A stretch of DNA of 55,165 bases, taken from contig JABXIQ010000041.1 of the NCBI GenBank assembly GCA_013373015.1, positions 1 to 55,165 on the forward strand. Reading direction: 5' to 3'. The stretch's first letter is position 1. Each line of letters opens with the position of its first letter. The notes beneath the pieces are model-generated. The model was not told where the DNA came from. It saw only the letters and a list, made by a program, of their open reading frames with translations, and did no database searches. Positions 36,285 to 47,534 of this stretch are shown here, one piece after another. This stretch comes from Kangiellaceae bacterium. GTDB taxonomy: Bacteria > Pseudomonadota > Gammaproteobacteria > Enterobacterales > Kangiellaceae. The position numbers were made by a program, and so were the translations under genes.

Positions 36285-36821
36285 ATGATTGTTCGAAAAT
36301 TAAGATTAAAACGTGGTTGGTCGCAAGAGCATTTAGCCCAATTAACAGGATTGAATGTCCGCACCATCCAACGTATTGAAAGAGGTCAAACACCTAGTCT
36401 TGAATCTAGAAAGTCATTAGCTGCTATATTCGAAGTCGATATTGCTACTTTTGCGCCTGAATCAGCTCAGAAAATTGAGTTTAAGCAGACAAACCAAAGA
36501 GCGGTATCTCTATCAGCAGGAGATGCAAAAATGAATGAGCAAGAAAATACTACAACTGAAACCATAAGCACAGAAGAAAAGCATGCCATTGAATATGCTA
36601 AAGGAGTTAAAGAGTTCTTAACTCACCTTCTAATGTTCTTAATCTTTGTTCCATTTATTCTATTTAAAAATGGAACTGATGATTTTAACCTTTGGTTAGT
36701 TATCCTCTGCTGGGCAGCAGCATTGATAGTCCACGGTTTAAACGCCTTTGAAAAAATCAACTTTTTCAAAGTGGATTGGGAGCGCAAAATTGCCGAAAAG
36801 AAACTAGGACGCAAACTCTAA
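36285..36821 (+). CDS. Membrane-anchored XRE-family regulator (2TM)
   Basis: A 178-residue protein. Residues 1-55 are an XRE helix-turn-helix (WSQEHLAQLTGLNVRTIQRI, then ERGQTPSLESRKSLAAIF). A polar linker (about 60-100) leads to two membrane helices at 111-127 and 134-155, then a Lys/Arg-rich tail. The layout is that of XRE-2TM proteins. A paralogue lies at 53827. It converges on dnaE with a 27-bp gap. Targets are unknown. Confidence 0.8.
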   Translation: MIVRKLRLKRGWSQEHLAQLTGLNVRTIQRIERGQTPSLESRKSLAAIFEVDIATFAPESAQKIEFKQTNQRAVSLSAGDAKMNEQENTTTETISTEEKHAIEYAKGVKEFLTHLLMFLIFVPFILFKNGTDDFNLWLVILCWAAALIVHGLNAFEKINFFKVDWERKIAEKKLGRKL

Positions 36822-36848
36822 TACGACTGTCTTATTTGAGTTAATAGA

Positions 36849-39800
36849 TTAATAAACCACTCGATAGTCAACACAGCCTGGAAGATGTTTTAACGTAAAT
36901 ACCAAAGCATCAACAGGCTGCACTTTCCACTCTTCAGAAAGCATAAAATCGCCAGCAATCTGTTTTTGTTGATACTGTAACTTAATAATTATCGGGCAAA
37001 TACCATCTTTATGATGCGATAGCTTTTCAGTAAGCTCTTCAATAGTATCAGGACCAATAATTGAATCAGATAGCGTTAACTCGATTTTTTTACAGTATTT
37101 TTCACGAGCTTGCTCAAATGACATCACATCTCTTGCACTAACACTTGTGCCGCCTGAATAGTCATCATGGCGGGCCTCACCCTCAACTACTACCACATTA
37201 TCTTTGCTCAATAAATCACGATATCGCTCAAAAGTTTCTGCATACACAGTAACATCACAGCGTCCAGATTTATCATCCAGTGTTAGAATAGCCATCTTGT
37301 CACCACGCTTGGTATTCATTACCCGCATCGCAACAATCAAACCTGAGACTCTTGCAACCCTATCGCGTCCCGTTGGTTGCAGATCACGTAAACGCACAAT
37401 ATTCATCTGCTTGATTTCAGGAATATAACGCTCTATCGGATGGCCAGTTAGATATAAACCAAGCGTTTCTTTCTCACCTTGTAACACCTGCTCGTCGGTC
37501 CAAGGCTTAACTCGTATGTACTGATGTTGCTGGGTTGCGGTTTCGGTGACTACTGAACCAAACAAATCATCCTGCCCCGCCGCTTGACTTTTGTTAAACT
37601 GCTCCGCCGCCTTAATCGCTTCATCAAGAGAAGCCATCAAGGTTGCTCTATTTGGGGCAATTCTATCTAGCGCACCCGCTTTAATTAACGATTCGAGGAC
37701 ACGTCGATTGGCTTTTTTCAGATCTATACGACTACAAAAATCGAATAAATCTTGATAGGCGCCCTCTTGCTCACGATTATGAACAATACTTTCTATCGCC
37801 GCTTCGCCGACTCCTTTAATAGCACCAATCCCATACACTATTTGTCCTTCATCATCGACAGTAAAACGATATTGGCCCTCATTCACATCAGGTGGACGAA
37901 CGGTTAAACCCATATTGTCGCAATCTTCTTTATAGGTAACCACTTTATCCGTATTATCCATATCCGAAGACATAACCGCAGCCATAAAAGCCGCAGGGTG
38001 ATGCGCTTTCAACCAAGCGGTTTGATATGCAACTAACGCGTAGGCCGCAGAGTGAGATTTGTTAAAACCATAACCTGCAAATTTCTCCACCAAATCAAAA
38101 ATTTTCATGGATAAATCACCATCAACGCCATTATTGATAGCGCCTTCTTTGAAAATGGCTCTTTGTTTTTCCATCTCTTCAAGTTTCTTTTTACCCATTG
38201 CGCGACGCAAAATATCTGCGCCGCCCAAAGTGTAACCCGACAAAACTTGCGCAATCTGCATCACCTGTTCTTGATATAAAATAATACCGTAGGTTGGCTC
38301 AAGAATTTCTTTTAATGATTCGTGCTGATAGTTAACATCTGGATAGGATATTTCTTCACGTCCATGCTTACGATTAATAAAGTTATCCACCATACCTGAC
38401 TGCAACGGGCCAGGACGGAATAAAGCCACCAATGCGACAATATCTTCAAAGCGGCTTGGTTGTAAGCGCTTAATCAAATCCTTCATGCCACGCGATTCTA
38501 GCTGAAAAACCGCTGTAGTATCAGCACGTTGCAGCAACTTGAACACTTCGGGGTCTTCAGTATCAATCTTACTGATATCAATAATGTCCTTGCCTTGCTT
38601 GTGCTGGATCTTATTGGCAGTTTCTAATGCCCAATCAATAATGGTCAAGGTTCTCAAACCTAAGAAGTCAAACTTAACCAAGCCTGCTTTTTCAACATCG
38701 TCCTTATCAAACTGGGTAACGATATTATGACCAGTTTCATCACAATACAGCGGAGCAAATTCTTCTAAGTCATTAGGAGCAATGACCACACCACCAGCGT
38801 GCTTACCAGCGTTTCGTGTGATCCCTTCTAGTTTTCGTGCTAAATCCCACATTTCACGCACATCATCGTCTTCATCATAAAGACGAGGCAATTCTGGTTC
38901 TTGTTCGAACGCTTTTTCTAAAGTCATGCCAACTTCAAACGGGATAAGCTTTGCCAAACGATCGACAAAGCCATAAGGATGACCTAGAACACGTCCTACA
39001 TCACGGATTACAGCTTTAGCAGCCATGGTTCCAAACGTGATGATCTGAGAAACACTGTTTCTGCCATATGTTCGTGCGACATAATCAATCACTCGATCAC
39101 GCCCTTCCATACAGAAGTCAACGTCAAAATCGGGCATTGACACACGTTCAGGATTTAAGAAACGCTCAAAAAGTAAATCATATTCTAGCGGATCGAGATC
39201 AGTAATTTTTAATGCATAAGCAATTAATGAACCGGCACCAGAACCACGACCAGGGCCAACAGGAACTCCATTATTTTTAGACCATTGGATGAAGTCAGCA
39301 ACGATTAAGAAATAGCCTGGGAAGCCCATCTTATTAATAACGTCGAGCTCAATTTGCAAACGCTCGTCATAAGCCTTTCTAGTTTCTGCGAAACTCTCAG
39401 CAGTACGATCAAATAAGTGATCCAGCCTTTCTTCTAAGCCTTCTTTGGATACCTGTTCAAAATACTGCTCAATGGTCATCCCTTCTGGAATAGGGAAGTC
39501 GGGTAAAAAATATTTACCCAATAACAGATCAAGATTGCAACGTTTGGCAATTTCAACGCTATTTTCAAGCGCTTCTGGAATATCCTCGAACAAGTCACAC
39601 ATTTCTTGTTCAGTACGGAAATATTGCTGCTCACTATAAGTACGAGGGCGTCTAGGATCAGCCAAAACACGGCCTTGATTGATACACACACGAGCTTCAT
39701 GTGCGCCAAAATCCTCTTTATTAATAAAACGTACATCATTGGTAGCCACCACTGGAGTGTTTGAACCTTGTGCCAAACCAACCACTTGATGAATATATTC

Positions 39801-40334
39801 GTTTTCTTGCGGGCGCCCCGTTCTTTGCAACTCAAGATAGTAGCGATTATTAAAATGATGAGTCCAAAAACCCAAGGCCTCGGCCGCTTGTTGCATATTG
39901 CCCGCTAAAATCGCCTTGCCAACGTCGCCCTCTCGAGCACCCGAAAGCACTATAATTCCAGCACTGAATTCAGGAATCCAATGCTTTTTGACCAGAGGCA
40001 AACCACGCTGCTGATTTTTCAGATAAGCTTTTGATATTAAGCGTTTTAGATTCAGATACCCCTGCTCATTCATACACAGGGCTGTTACGCGGAAATACTC
40101 ATCTCCATCATCTGGATTTTGCACCAGTAAATCAGCGCCAACAATAGGCTTAATACCTGCTCCAATTGCTCCACTGTAAAACTTCACCAGACCGCACATG
40201 TTCATTTGATCGGTCATGGCAACGGCAACCATTTGTTGCTCTTTACACTCAGCAATCAAAGGTTTCACACGAACGATTCCATCCACCATCGAATATTCGG
40301 TGTGTACTTTAAGGTGGACAAAACGTGGATTCAT
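36849..40334 (-). CDS. dnaE: DNA polymerase III subunit alpha
   Basis: The 1161-residue replicative polymerase. It has an N-terminal PHP domain ([20 protein letters not shown]). The palm contains [16 protein letters not shown] and the catalytic acids PDFDVDFC. Fingers and helix-hairpin-helix regions follow, and the C-terminal OB fold starts near [20 protein letters not shown]. Length is normal for DnaE1. It is downstream of rnhB by 114 bp, as in many gammaproteobacteria. The gap shows no strong terminator. Confidence 0.99.
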   Translation of the reverse strand: MNPRFVHLKVHTEYSMVDGIVRVKPLIAECKEQQMVAVAMTDQMNMCGLVKFYSGAIGAGIKPIVGADLLVQNPDDGDEYFRVTALCMNEQGYLNLKRLISKAYLKNQQRGLPLVKKHWIPEFSAGIIVLSGAREGDVGKAILAGNMQQAAEALGFWTHHFNNRYYLELQRTGRPQENEYIHQVVGLAQGSNTPVVATNDVRFINKEDFGAHEARVCINQGRVLADPRRPRTYSEQQYFRTEQEMCDLFEDIPEALENSVEIAKRCNLDLLLGKYFLPDFPIPEGMTIEQYFEQVSKEGLEERLDHLFDRTAESFAETRKAYDERLQIELDVINKMGFPGYFLIVADFIQWSKNNGVPVGPGRGSGAGSLIAYALKITDLDPLEYDLLFERFLNPERVSMPDFDVDFCMEGRDRVIDYVARTYGRNSVSQIITFGTMAAKAVIRDVGRVLGHPYGFVDRLAKLIPFEVGMTLEKAFEQEPELPRLYDEDDDVREMWDLARKLEGITRNAGKHAGGVVIAPNDLEEFAPLYCDETGHNIVTQFDKDDVEKAGLVKFDFLGLRTLTIIDWALETANKIQHKQGKDIIDISKIDTEDPEVFKLLQRADTTAVFQLESRGMKDLIKRLQPSRFEDIVALVALFRPGPLQSGMVDNFINRKHGREEISYPDVNYQHESLKEILEPTYGIILYQEQVMQIAQVLSGYTLGGADILRRAMGKKKLEEMEKQRAIFKEGAINNGVDGDLSMKIFDLVEKFAGYGFNKSHSAAYALVAYQTAWLKAHHPAAFMAAVMSSDMDNTDKVVTYKEDCDNMGLTVRPPDVNEGQYRFTVDDEGQIVYGIGAIKGVGEAAIESIVHNREQEGAYQDLFDFCSRIDLKKANRRVLESLIKAGALDRIAPNRATLMASLDEAIKAAEQFNKSQAAGQDDLFGSVVTETATQQHQYIRVKPWTDEQVLQGEKETLGLYLTGHPIERYIPEIKQMNIVRLRDLQPTGRDRVARVSGLIVAMRVMNTKRGDKMAILTLDDKSGRCDVTVYAETFERYRDLLSKDNVVVVEGEARHDDYSGGTSVSARDVMSFEQAREKYCKKIELTLSDSIIGPDTIEELTEKLSHHKDGICPIIIKLQYQQKQIAGDFMLSEEWKVQPVDALVFTLKHLPGCVDYRVVY

Positions 40335-40448
40335 GGGCTTCTAATACTTATATGGTGAACGGTTATTGTAATTTTATAAAACACTTCAGATTATTATAAG
40401 TGTCGCTTAATTTGTTTCCAGCACTTTCTGCAAACTTACTCGCAATGC

Positions 40449-41030
40449 CTATAACGCTAACTGTTTTTGCACTGGAGCGTATGAACGGCGGTGAATTGGC
40501 GTAATCCCTAATTGTAATATAGCTTCACGGTGCTGCTTGGTAGGATAACCTTTATTCTTCGCAAAACCGTAACCAGGATATTGATTGTCCATTTCCACCA
40601 TTTCATTGTCTCTGGCGACTTTCGCTAAAATCGAAGCGGCGCTGATCGCAGGCTCTTTACTGTCACCTTTAATAATAGCTTGCATATCGCAATCGAGGTT
40701 AGGGCAATGGTTACCATCAATTAACGCCAAAGTTGGCTGTTTTTGCAAAGATTCAACTGCGCGCTTCATGGCTAACAAACTGGCTTGTAGAATATTGATT
40801 TCATCAATTTCTTCAACTTCCGCACGTGATATAGCCCAAAAAAGTGCTTTTTGTTTGATTTCTTCTGATAATAGATTACGCTTTTTTTCCGTGAGTTTCT
40901 TAGAGTCGGCCAATCCTTCTATTGGATTATTGGGGTCTAAAATTACTGCCGCAGCCACCACAGGGCCAGCTAAAGGACCTCGCCCAACTTCATCAACGCC
41001 TGCAACTAGCTGTGGTTTATCTAAAGACAT
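40449..41030 (-). CDS. rnhB: Ribonuclease HII
   Basis: A 193-residue enzyme that cuts RNA and single ribonucleotides in DNA. I start it at the ATG at 41030 ([18 protein letters not shown]), which has GGAAAG upstream; the frame is open further but would extend 47 residues into lpxB. The acids Asp13 and Glu14 in [12 protein letters not shown] are catalytic, followed by [10 protein letters not shown] and a later Asp in [11 protein letters not shown]. It overlaps the lpxB end by 14 bp, so the two are coupled. Confidence 0.96.
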   Translation of the reverse strand: MSLDKPQLVAGVDEVGRGPLAGPVVAAAVILDPNNPIEGLADSKKLTEKKRNLLSEEIKQKALFWAISRAEVEEIDEINILQASLLAMKRAVESLQKQPTLALIDGNHCPNLDCDMQAIIKGDSKEPAISAASILAKVARDNEMVEMDNQYPGYGFAKNKGYPTKQHREAILQLGITPIHRRSYAPVQKQLAL

Positions 41031-42183
41031 TTTCTTTCCACCAATGCGCAATAGAGTTTGCTGCATATACGTCCGCATCTTTGCGTAATTTTTTATGCCA
41101 ATCCATAAACTCAACTTCCGTTGCTGACCATTTGCCTTGATTATCATCAAGCAATAAACGAGCTTCAGCAAACAAGTTATCAGGCGTACAATCTTCTTGC
41201 ATCAATTCAGGCATTAGATTTTTTCCAGACAACAAGTTTGGTATAGCAAAAGTATCAATCACTAGCAGTTTCTTAAACAGCCAATGACTAAAAGCACCAA
41301 CTTTATAAGCAACTACAGTCGGCCTTTTGATCAGCATCGCTTCTAAGGTTGCGGTACCTGAAGCCATTAGCACTAAGTCGCTTGCAGCCATACAGTCACG
41401 AGATTGACCGTCAAACAAAGTTATTTGAGGCGCATTTTTGACTTGCAGGATCTGAGCGGCAAATTGTTGACGACGCTTATCATTCGCCATTGGAGCAATA
41501 AAGCTCACGTCTGGGTAAAACTCTTGTATTAACTTTGCAGCCTCAATAAAGTCTTTTCCTAAAAACTTCACTTCACTACCGCGACTCCCAGGCATCAAAC
41601 AAATTACTCGGTTACGACTGGTAATTGATAATTTTTCTCGTGCTTTCTCTTGGTCGCTTTGCAAAGGAATTTGATCCGCTAACGGATGCCCCACACAAAA
41701 GTTATCAATCGCTTGTCTTTGATAAATGTTTTGCTCAAACGGAAACAAGCATAGCATTAAATCGGTTGCTTGCTTAATTTTATGTATACGCTTGGGACGC
41801 CAAGCCCAAACTGATGGACTGACATAATGAACTGTTCGAATGCCCTTTGACTTAAGTTTTTTTTCTAGTCCAATATTAAACTCAGGAGCATCTATACCTA
41901 TAAACAAGTCAGGCGGAGACTGTATCCAGCGTTTGGCTAAATCTTTACGCATTTTCAACAATTCGGGCAAACGCTTTAGGATTGGCACGATACCCATCAC
42001 CGCCAATCGCTCCATTGAAAACAACGAGCCACACCCCTCTGCTTGCATCAAATTGCCTGCTATCCCTTCAAACTCTGCATCAGGGTAATGTTTTTTTAAC
42101 TCTCTAATTAATCCGGCACCTAAAATATCGCCGGATGATTCTCCGGCGATAATAGCGATTTTATTTATAGGTTTTTCTGTCAT
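41017..42183 (-). CDS. lpxB: Lipid-A-disaccharide synthase
   Basis: A 388-residue GT19 glycosyltransferase that joins UDP-2,3-diacylglucosamine to lipid X in lipid A synthesis. It begins with the donor-side motif [20 protein letters not shown]. The middle has [19 protein letters not shown]. The C-terminal half has [22 protein letters not shown], the acceptor and UDP site. It lies 12 bp after lpxA and overlaps rnhB. Confidence 0.97.
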   Translation of the reverse strand: MTEKPINKIAIIAGESSGDILGAGLIRELKKHYPDAEFEGIAGNLMQAEGCGSLFSMERLAVMGIVPILKRLPELLKMRKDLAKRWIQSPPDLFIGIDAPEFNIGLEKKLKSKGIRTVHYVSPSVWAWRPKRIHKIKQATDLMLCLFPFEQNIYQRQAIDNFCVGHPLADQIPLQSDQEKAREKLSITSRNRVICLMPGSRGSEVKFLGKDFIEAAKLIQEFYPDVSFIAPMANDKRRQQFAAQILQVKNAPQITLFDGQSRDCMAASDLVLMASGTATLEAMLIKRPTVVAYKVGAFSHWLFKKLLVIDTFAIPNLLSGKNLMPELMQEDCTPDNLFAEARLLLDDNQGKWSATEVEFMDWHKKLRKDADVYAANSIAHWWKENVFR

Positions 42184-42195
42184 GATTGCTTTCGT

Positions 42196-42954
42196 TTATC
42201 TCAAAATGCCTCGGTTAGCTTGCTGCAAAAACTCTATCATCTGTTTGACATAAGGGTCTTGGCTTTGCGAGAGTTCTTCAATAGCTTCATCAAGTTTCAA
42301 TGATTTACGGTAAACAGAGCGATAAGCTTTTTTCAACTCGCTAATATTCTCTGCACTAAAGCCACGTCTTTTTAAGCCTTCTGAATTTAAGCCATAAGGA
42401 GAGTTCTCAGCTACCAATACAAATGGAGGAATATCTTTACTGATCGCACAATCCATACCTACAAATGCGTGAGCACCTATTTTGCAAAACTGATGAATTT
42501 TAGCGAAACCAGAAAGAATCACATGGTCTCCTACCACCACATGACCTGCTAAAGTTGCATTGTTAGACATGATAATATTATCGCCCAATACACAATCATG
42601 TGCGATGTGAGTATAAGCCATAAACCAACCATTGTTACCAATCCGTGTTTCTGACTTATCTTGAATCGTTCCTCGATGCACAGTACAGCATTCGCGAAAA
42701 ACATTACCATTGCCAATGATAGTTTTAGTAGCTTCACCAGCGTATTTTTTATCCTGATTTTCTTCGCCGATTGATGAGAATTGAAAAAATCGATTATCTT
42801 TCCCAATTTCCGTGTAATCACCAATAACAACATGAGGACCTATATTAGTCCCTGATCCAATTTTTACCTGTTTACCTATAATCGAGTAAGGCCCGATGGA
42901 TACTCCATCTTCAATTTCAGCGGTCTCATCAATGATTGCGGTTGGGTGGATCAT
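42196..42954 (-). CDS. lpxA: UDP-N-acetylglucosamine O-acyltransferase
   Basis: A 252-residue left-handed beta-helix enzyme that adds the first acyl chain in lipid A synthesis. I start it at ATG 42954 (MIHPTAIIDETAEI), with AAGGGG 5 nt upstream; the open frame reaches 42999 but would overlap fabZ. Hexapeptide repeats run through the first 190 residues. The catalytic His is in AYTHIAHDC. The C-terminal helical domain includes NSEGLKRRGFSAENISELKK. Confidence 0.97.
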   Translation of the reverse strand: MIHPTAIIDETAEIEDGVSIGPYSIIGKQVKIGSGTNIGPHVVIGDYTEIGKDNRFFQFSSIGEENQDKKYAGEATKTIIGNGNVFRECCTVHRGTIQDKSETRIGNNGWFMAYTHIAHDCVLGDNIIMSNNATLAGHVVVGDHVILSGFAKIHQFCKIGAHAFVGMDCAISKDIPPFVLVAENSPYGLNSEGLKRRGFSAENISELKKAYRSVYRKSLKLDEAIEELSQSQDPYVKQMIEFLQQANRGILR

Positions 42955-42979
42955 AACGCCCCTTATTTGGTAATTAGAG

Positions 42980-43447
42980 TTAAACTTCTGATTTAGCACA
43001 CATTAATTCTGCCGAACAAACCACTTTGCCGTCAACTCTTGCTTCAGCTTGAAAGCGCCACAAGTTACGTTTACGTTTTAACAAAGTAACTTTCATCACC
43101 AACTGATCACCCGGCTCAACGGGTTTTTTGAATCGCGCATTGTCAATGCCAGCAAAATAATACAAAGAGTTTTCATCTGGCAGTTCTTCGGTAGTCTTAA
43201 ACGACAAAATTCCAGTTGCTTGAGCTAAAGCCTCTAGCATTAGCACACCAGGAAAAACAGGTCTATGAGGGAAGTGCCCCGGAAAAAACGGCTCATTAAC
43301 AGTGACATTCTTAATAGCGGTTAATGTCTCGCCAGGAACATAATCGATCACACGATCAATTAATAGAAAAGGATACCTATGCGGTAAATGTTGCATTACT
43401 TCATAAATATCCATTGAATTCATTGCTGCATTTGATTCTGTTGTCAT
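42980..43447 (-). CDS. fabZ: 3-hydroxyacyl-ACP dehydratase FabZ
   Basis: A hot-dog-fold dehydratase of fatty acid elongation, about 155 residues from the ATG at 43447. A GTG at 43456 would add three residues. The family start is [17 protein letters not shown]. The active-site helix has [20 protein letters not shown], with the catalytic His and Glu. It is placed between lpxD and lpxA as usual, balancing fatty acids between membrane phospholipid and lipid A. Confidence 0.97.
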   Translation of the reverse strand: MTTESNAAMNSMDIYEVMQHLPHRYPFLLIDRVIDYVPGETLTAIKNVTVNEPFFPGHFPHRPVFPGVLMLEALAQATGILSFKTTEELPDENSLYYFAGIDNARFKKPVEPGDQLVMKVTLLKRKRNLWRFQAEARVDGKVVCSAELMCAKSEV

Positions 43448-43462
43448 GTCATTCACTCATCA

Positions 43463-44506
43463 TTATCTTTGTGAGTCTTGCAACTCTTTAAGTTCTGCTA
43501 ATTCTTTTTCTAACTGTTTCATTTTACGCCACATATCATCCAACTGGCGGAAACGAACTGCACTTTTGTGCCAATCTTTATTGCTTTGGAAAGTAGTTCC
43601 AGAGGAGTAGGCTCCAGGTTCTTTAATAGACTTATTTACAAAAGTACAAGCGGTGATATGAGCCTTATCGCATATTTCTAAATGTCCAATGATACTAACT
43701 CTACCAGCAATCGTACAATATTTACCAATTTTTGTACTACCAGCAATAGCGCTGCAACCCGCAATAGCCGTATAGTCACCAATTTGGACATTATGGGCAA
43801 TGTGAATATGGTTATCCAAAATAACCCCTTTACCAATCACTGTATTTTCTAATGCACCCCTATCGATTGCCGTATGGGCTCCGATTTCAACATCATCACC
43901 AATAGTAACACTTCCCACTTGTGGAATTTTTACCCAAGCCCCTTTTTCATTAGCATAGCCAAAACCATCAGAGCCAATTACCGAATTCGCATGAATAATA
44001 CAGCTTTTGCCAATTTCAACCGAGTGATAAATGACCGTATTAGAATAAACGCGAGTGCCTTGTCCAATAGTTACTTTTTTTCCAATAAAAACGCCCGACT
44101 CGATAATCGCGTTATCTCCTATTACCGCCCCATCTTCAATAACGGCATTAGCGCAAATAGAGACATTTTGCCCGATAGTCGCAGCTTTAGAAATTACAGC
44201 AGTAGCATGAATACCAGGATCGGGTTTTGGAGTGCTATCAAACAATTGCGCCACTTTGGCATAGCCTAAATAAGGATCATCAACAATTAGTAAATTGCCG
44301 CCGATACTCTCAGCCATTCTCGTATTCACAATCAAAGCCGAAGCATGACTATGCTCTACATGCTCTAAATACTTAGAGTCGCTAATGAAACTCAATTCTC
44401 CTTTTTGAGCCTTATTTAACGGCGAAACCGCAGTAATAGATAACTGCGGTTCACCTCTAAGTTCAGCTTGTAAATAATCAGCTATTTCTTGAAGTGTTTT
44501 TTGCAA
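43463..44506 (-). CDS. lpxD: UDP-3-O-acylglucosamine N-acyltransferase
   Basis: A 347-residue beta-helix acyltransferase that adds the N-linked chain in lipid A synthesis. The start is an unusual TTG at 44506, with AAGGAG 7 nt upstream and no ATG for the next 60 codons, so TTG is well supported. The N-terminal uridine-binding domain precedes hexapeptide repeats (about 100-310). The catalytic His is in ILDNHIHIAHNVQIG. The C-terminal helix is Lys/Glu-rich. Confidence 0.96.
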   Translation of the reverse strand: MQKTLQEIADYLQAELRGEPQLSITAVSPLNKAQKGELSFISDSKYLEHVEHSHASALIVNTRMAESIGGNLLIVDDPYLGYAKVAQLFDSTPKPDPGIHATAVISKAATIGQNVSICANAVIEDGAVIGDNAIIESGVFIGKKVTIGQGTRVYSNTVIYHSVEIGKSCIIHANSVIGSDGFGYANEKGAWVKIPQVGSVTIGDDVEIGAHTAIDRGALENTVIGKGVILDNHIHIAHNVQIGDYTAIAGCSAIAGSTKIGKYCTIAGRVSIIGHLEICDKAHITACTFVNKSIKEPGAYSSGTTFQSNKDWHKSAVRFRQLDDMWRKMKQLEKELAELKELQDSQR

Positions 44507-44525
44507 AACGACTCCTTAATCAACA

Positions 44526-45026
44526 TTATTTAGCTAATTCAGCCATCACTTGCTGCGTCAAATCTGGAACAGTAGCATCAATATATGGAGCCGCTTGACG
44601 GTCAATCAACATATTATAACCACCACGTTTTGCAACAGCATCAACAGCTTGCTTAACTACTTTTCCTAATTTCTGTTGCTCTTCACGGCTACGACGAGCA
44701 ACGTCTTCTTGGAACGCCTTTTGTTTTAATTGAAAATCAGAAACCTTCTTCTGAAGGTCTCTTTTTTTAGTCGTTGCTTGAGATTCAGACATTGTAGCAA
44801 CATTGTTAATGTACGAGGTTCTTTCTTTTTCGATTGTTTCGCCTAATCTTTTAAGCTCAGATTCCCGCCCCGAAAACTCATTTTTAAGCCTGTTAGATGT
44901 TGCCTCTTTTTGCGGTGCTTTTGCTAAGATGTAAACAGTATCAATAACTCCAATTTTGCTGTTTGCAAAAACTGAAATCGGTAAAAATAATGCTAAAAAT
45001 ACTAACCACTGTAACTTGTTTTTCAA
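44526..45026 (-). CDS. skp: Periplasmic chaperone Skp/OmpH
   Basis: A 166-residue chaperone that holds unfolded outer-membrane proteins. The signal peptide is MKNKLQWLVFLALFLPISVFA. The conserved start of the mature part is SKIGVIDTVYILAKAPQ. Long charged helices (about 40-125) form the tentacles. The C-terminus ends DATVPDLTQQVMAELAK. It sits between bamA and lpxD, the normal place. Confidence 0.95.
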   Translation of the reverse strand: MKNKLQWLVFLALFLPISVFANSKIGVIDTVYILAKAPQKEATSNRLKNEFSGRESELKRLGETIEKERTSYINNVATMSESQATTKKRDLQKKVSDFQLKQKAFQEDVARRSREEQQKLGKVVKQAVDAVAKRGGYNMLIDRQAAPYIDATVPDLTQQVMAELAK

Positions 45027-45040
45027 AATAATATCTCCAA

Positions 45041-47515
45041 TTAAAATGTTCTACCTATAGTAAAAGAAAACGTTTCAGTTTGATCATACGATTCGCTCTT
45101 AATAGGTCTTGATAAACTAAACTGTAATGGGCCAAATGCTGACAACCACTGTAACGAAATGCCATAAGAGGCTCGATAATTCTTATAGTCAGAAAAGTCA
45201 GGTACTTCTAATAATACACTCGTTGGATGAATGCCCAATGAACTAAACTCATCTACATTAAATTTTGTATCCCAGACATTACCCATATCAACAAAAAAAC
45301 TGGTTCTGACATTTGCAGAATCCTCTACAAACGGAGTTGGGAAAATCAACTCAAAAGAGTTTAAAAACCTAGCATTACCACCAATTGAATAATTCCTGAC
45401 TGATATTAAATCATACTCAGCTGGCAAAACTACTGTACCATTACCTTGTCCTGGTAACGGACTCGAAATTGTTTGAGTGGTTCTTATACGCTGTATATCT
45501 CTGGGGCCTATAGTATTAGTTTCAAAACCACGCATTGTGCCACTACCACCGGCATAAAAATTAGAAAAGTAAGGCAACTGAGAGGTTTTCCCAAAGCCTT
45601 CCCCATAAGCTAATCCGCCTCTAACAGAGAATATCCAATCATTTCCCTTCGACAAAGGAAAGTAATAATTATAGTCATAGGTAGCTTTATAATATTCTAA
45701 ATCACCGATTTCGGTTGCTACTTCCAAACCTAAATTGTGACTAAAACCATTTGTTGGGAATATTGCTCTATTAAGAGTATTATAGCCATAACCTAAGTTT
45801 AGTGAAAACTGATCAAAGTCAACCTCATCATCTACTGATGAATCAGCGCCAAGCAATTCAAAGAAGTCGATGACCCTTTGCGAACTAGTTGCTGGCGAAG
45901 TTAATTTGTTAGTTGAGGCCATAAAACCGGCAGAAAAGTTTGAGAATTCCGACAATGGGAAATACAAAACAGCTCCCACACCTAGCGTATCCAAACTTTG
46001 AGAGATAAGGTTTAATTTCCCATAGTCTGTTTCTGTATAATTTAAGTTGGTGCTTAATCCTATACCTGAATCGGTAAAATAATTGTCTGTATAGTTTACT
46101 CTGAGCGTTTTTACGGCTTTATTAGTATTGATGTTTATTGCAACTGAATTACCTGTTCCCATGAAATTACTATGCGATAACTCTCCATTAATAGATGTAC
46201 CATAAAAATCGTTATAACCAATTCCCCCACCGATTTGCGCAGCGCTTCTTTCCTTTACCGTAAAATTTAAATTAGCTTTACTTGGCTCGTTTTCAACTCT
46301 AGGAGTATCAATAGTTACTTCTTCAATAAATGGTAATCTTTGCAATCTTAATTTTGAACGTTCAATTAATGATGAGGATAGCGCACTCCCTTCATTAATT
46401 CTTAATTCTCGACGTAGCACATTTTCGTCAGTAGTAACATTACCTTCAAACGTTATATTATTAACATATTGGCGCTCACCGGGATCCACAGCAACAATCA
46501 GTTTAGCTTCGTTAGTGTCCTCTATAATTTCTGTAACTGTACGAATAGAGGGGAAAGCGTAACCATAAATACCCAACACATTTTTTATTTGTTCTTCTCC
46601 AAATGAAATAGCGGCGGCCGAATAGCTATCACCTTCTGAAATTGGTATTACCTTTCGTATAAGCTCTTCATCTACTTTGGAATTACCTAAAACATTAATT
46701 TCACTTATTTTATATATTTCACCTTCATTCAAAGCAATTGTCACATAAACAAGCTCTGCGTTATCAGAAAGTGAAATGTCAGTATTTGATATTTCAAATT
46801 TCAAATACCCTCTATCTTTATAATATGAAGTTAATGTCTCTAAATCTTTTTCCAAAACAACACTAGAATATTTGTTATCATCGGTCAAAAAAGAAAAAAG
46901 ACCGCCTACACTTAATTCAAATTGAGCTAATAATTCTTCATCACTAAAAACATTATTTCCTATGATATTAAACTCTTTTATTTTTGCCTTACCACCTTCT
47001 TTAATATCTATTTTTAATTGTATTCGGTTTCTAGAAAGCTCTATAATCTGTTTATCTACTTCAATATGGTAATGTCCATTTGAGAAGTACTGATCTGTAA
47101 TTCCTTGCTCTATTTTTTCCAAAACAAATGAATTTAAAACTTCACCTTTTACAACACCAGCATTTCTCATGCCATCTTGTAGTTGCTCTGTTTTCAATAC
47201 TCTATTACCAGTAATGATAATATTAGAGATTACAGGTCTCTCAGCAACAATAACCTTCAACGTATTACCTTCTTTTTCTAACTTTACAAAGTCAAAATTT
47301 CCAGTTTTGTATACAGAGCGGATAATTGAGGGTACACGGGCATCATCAAGGGTTTCGCCCACACGAATTGGAAGAGCTGTAAAGAAGGTTCCAAGCTCCA
47401 CCCGTTGCAGACCTTCCACTTGAATGTCTTCGACCACAAATGACTCAATGGCATTTGCCTTGGCAAAAAGTGCCGATAATACTAATGCTGTTACAGTTTT
47501 TGTTATAAAGCGCAT
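45041..47515 (-). CDS. bamA: Outer-membrane protein assembly factor BamA
   Basis: An 824-residue Omp85 protein that inserts beta-barrels into the outer membrane. It has a signal peptide (about 1-22), five POTRA domains (about 23-420; the first begins FVVEDIQVEGLQRVELGTFF), then a C-terminal 16-strand barrel. YAGGSGTMRGFETNTIGPRD carries the conserved loop 6 RGF motif (VRGF/Y type, here MRGF). The last residue is Phe, in FTIGRTF, as the insertion signal requires. Confidence 0.98.
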   Translation of the reverse strand: MRFITKTVTALVLSALFAKANAIESFVVEDIQVEGLQRVELGTFFTALPIRVGETLDDARVPSIIRSVYKTGNFDFVKLEKEGNTLKVIVAERPVISNIIITGNRVLKTEQLQDGMRNAGVVKGEVLNSFVLEKIEQGITDQYFSNGHYHIEVDKQIIELSRNRIQLKIDIKEGGKAKIKEFNIIGNNVFSDEELLAQFELSVGGLFSFLTDDNKYSSVVLEKDLETLTSYYKDRGYLKFEISNTDISLSDNAELVYVTIALNEGEIYKISEINVLGNSKVDEELIRKVIPISEGDSYSAAAISFGEEQIKNVLGIYGYAFPSIRTVTEIIEDTNEAKLIVAVDPGERQYVNNITFEGNVTTDENVLRRELRINEGSALSSSLIERSKLRLQRLPFIEEVTIDTPRVENEPSKANLNFTVKERSAAQIGGGIGYNDFYGTSINGELSHSNFMGTGNSVAININTNKAVKTLRVNYTDNYFTDSGIGLSTNLNYTETDYGKLNLISQSLDTLGVGAVLYFPLSEFSNFSAGFMASTNKLTSPATSSQRVIDFFELLGADSSVDDEVDFDQFSLNLGYGYNTLNRAIFPTNGFSHNLGLEVATEIGDLEYYKATYDYNYYFPLSKGNDWIFSVRGGLAYGEGFGKTSQLPYFSNFYAGGSGTMRGFETNTIGPRDIQRIRTTQTISSPLPGQGNGTVVLPAEYDLISVRNYSIGGNARFLNSFELIFPTPFVEDSANVRTSFFVDMGNVWDTKFNVDEFSSLGIHPTSVLLEVPDFSDYKNYRASYGISLQWLSAFGPLQFSLSRPIKSESYDQTETFSFTIGRTF

Positions 47516-47534
47516 TGATTGTGTCTCTATAAGT

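Noticed and set aside
40449-41171. A 240-residue RNase HII with a long N-terminus
   Set aside because: The extra 47 residues lie within lpxB, match no family, and a well-placed ribosome site supports the ATG at 41030.
43874-44269. 131-codon open frame antisense to lpxD
   Set aside because: It mirrors the hexapeptide repeats of lpxD and has no ribosome site or recognisable product.
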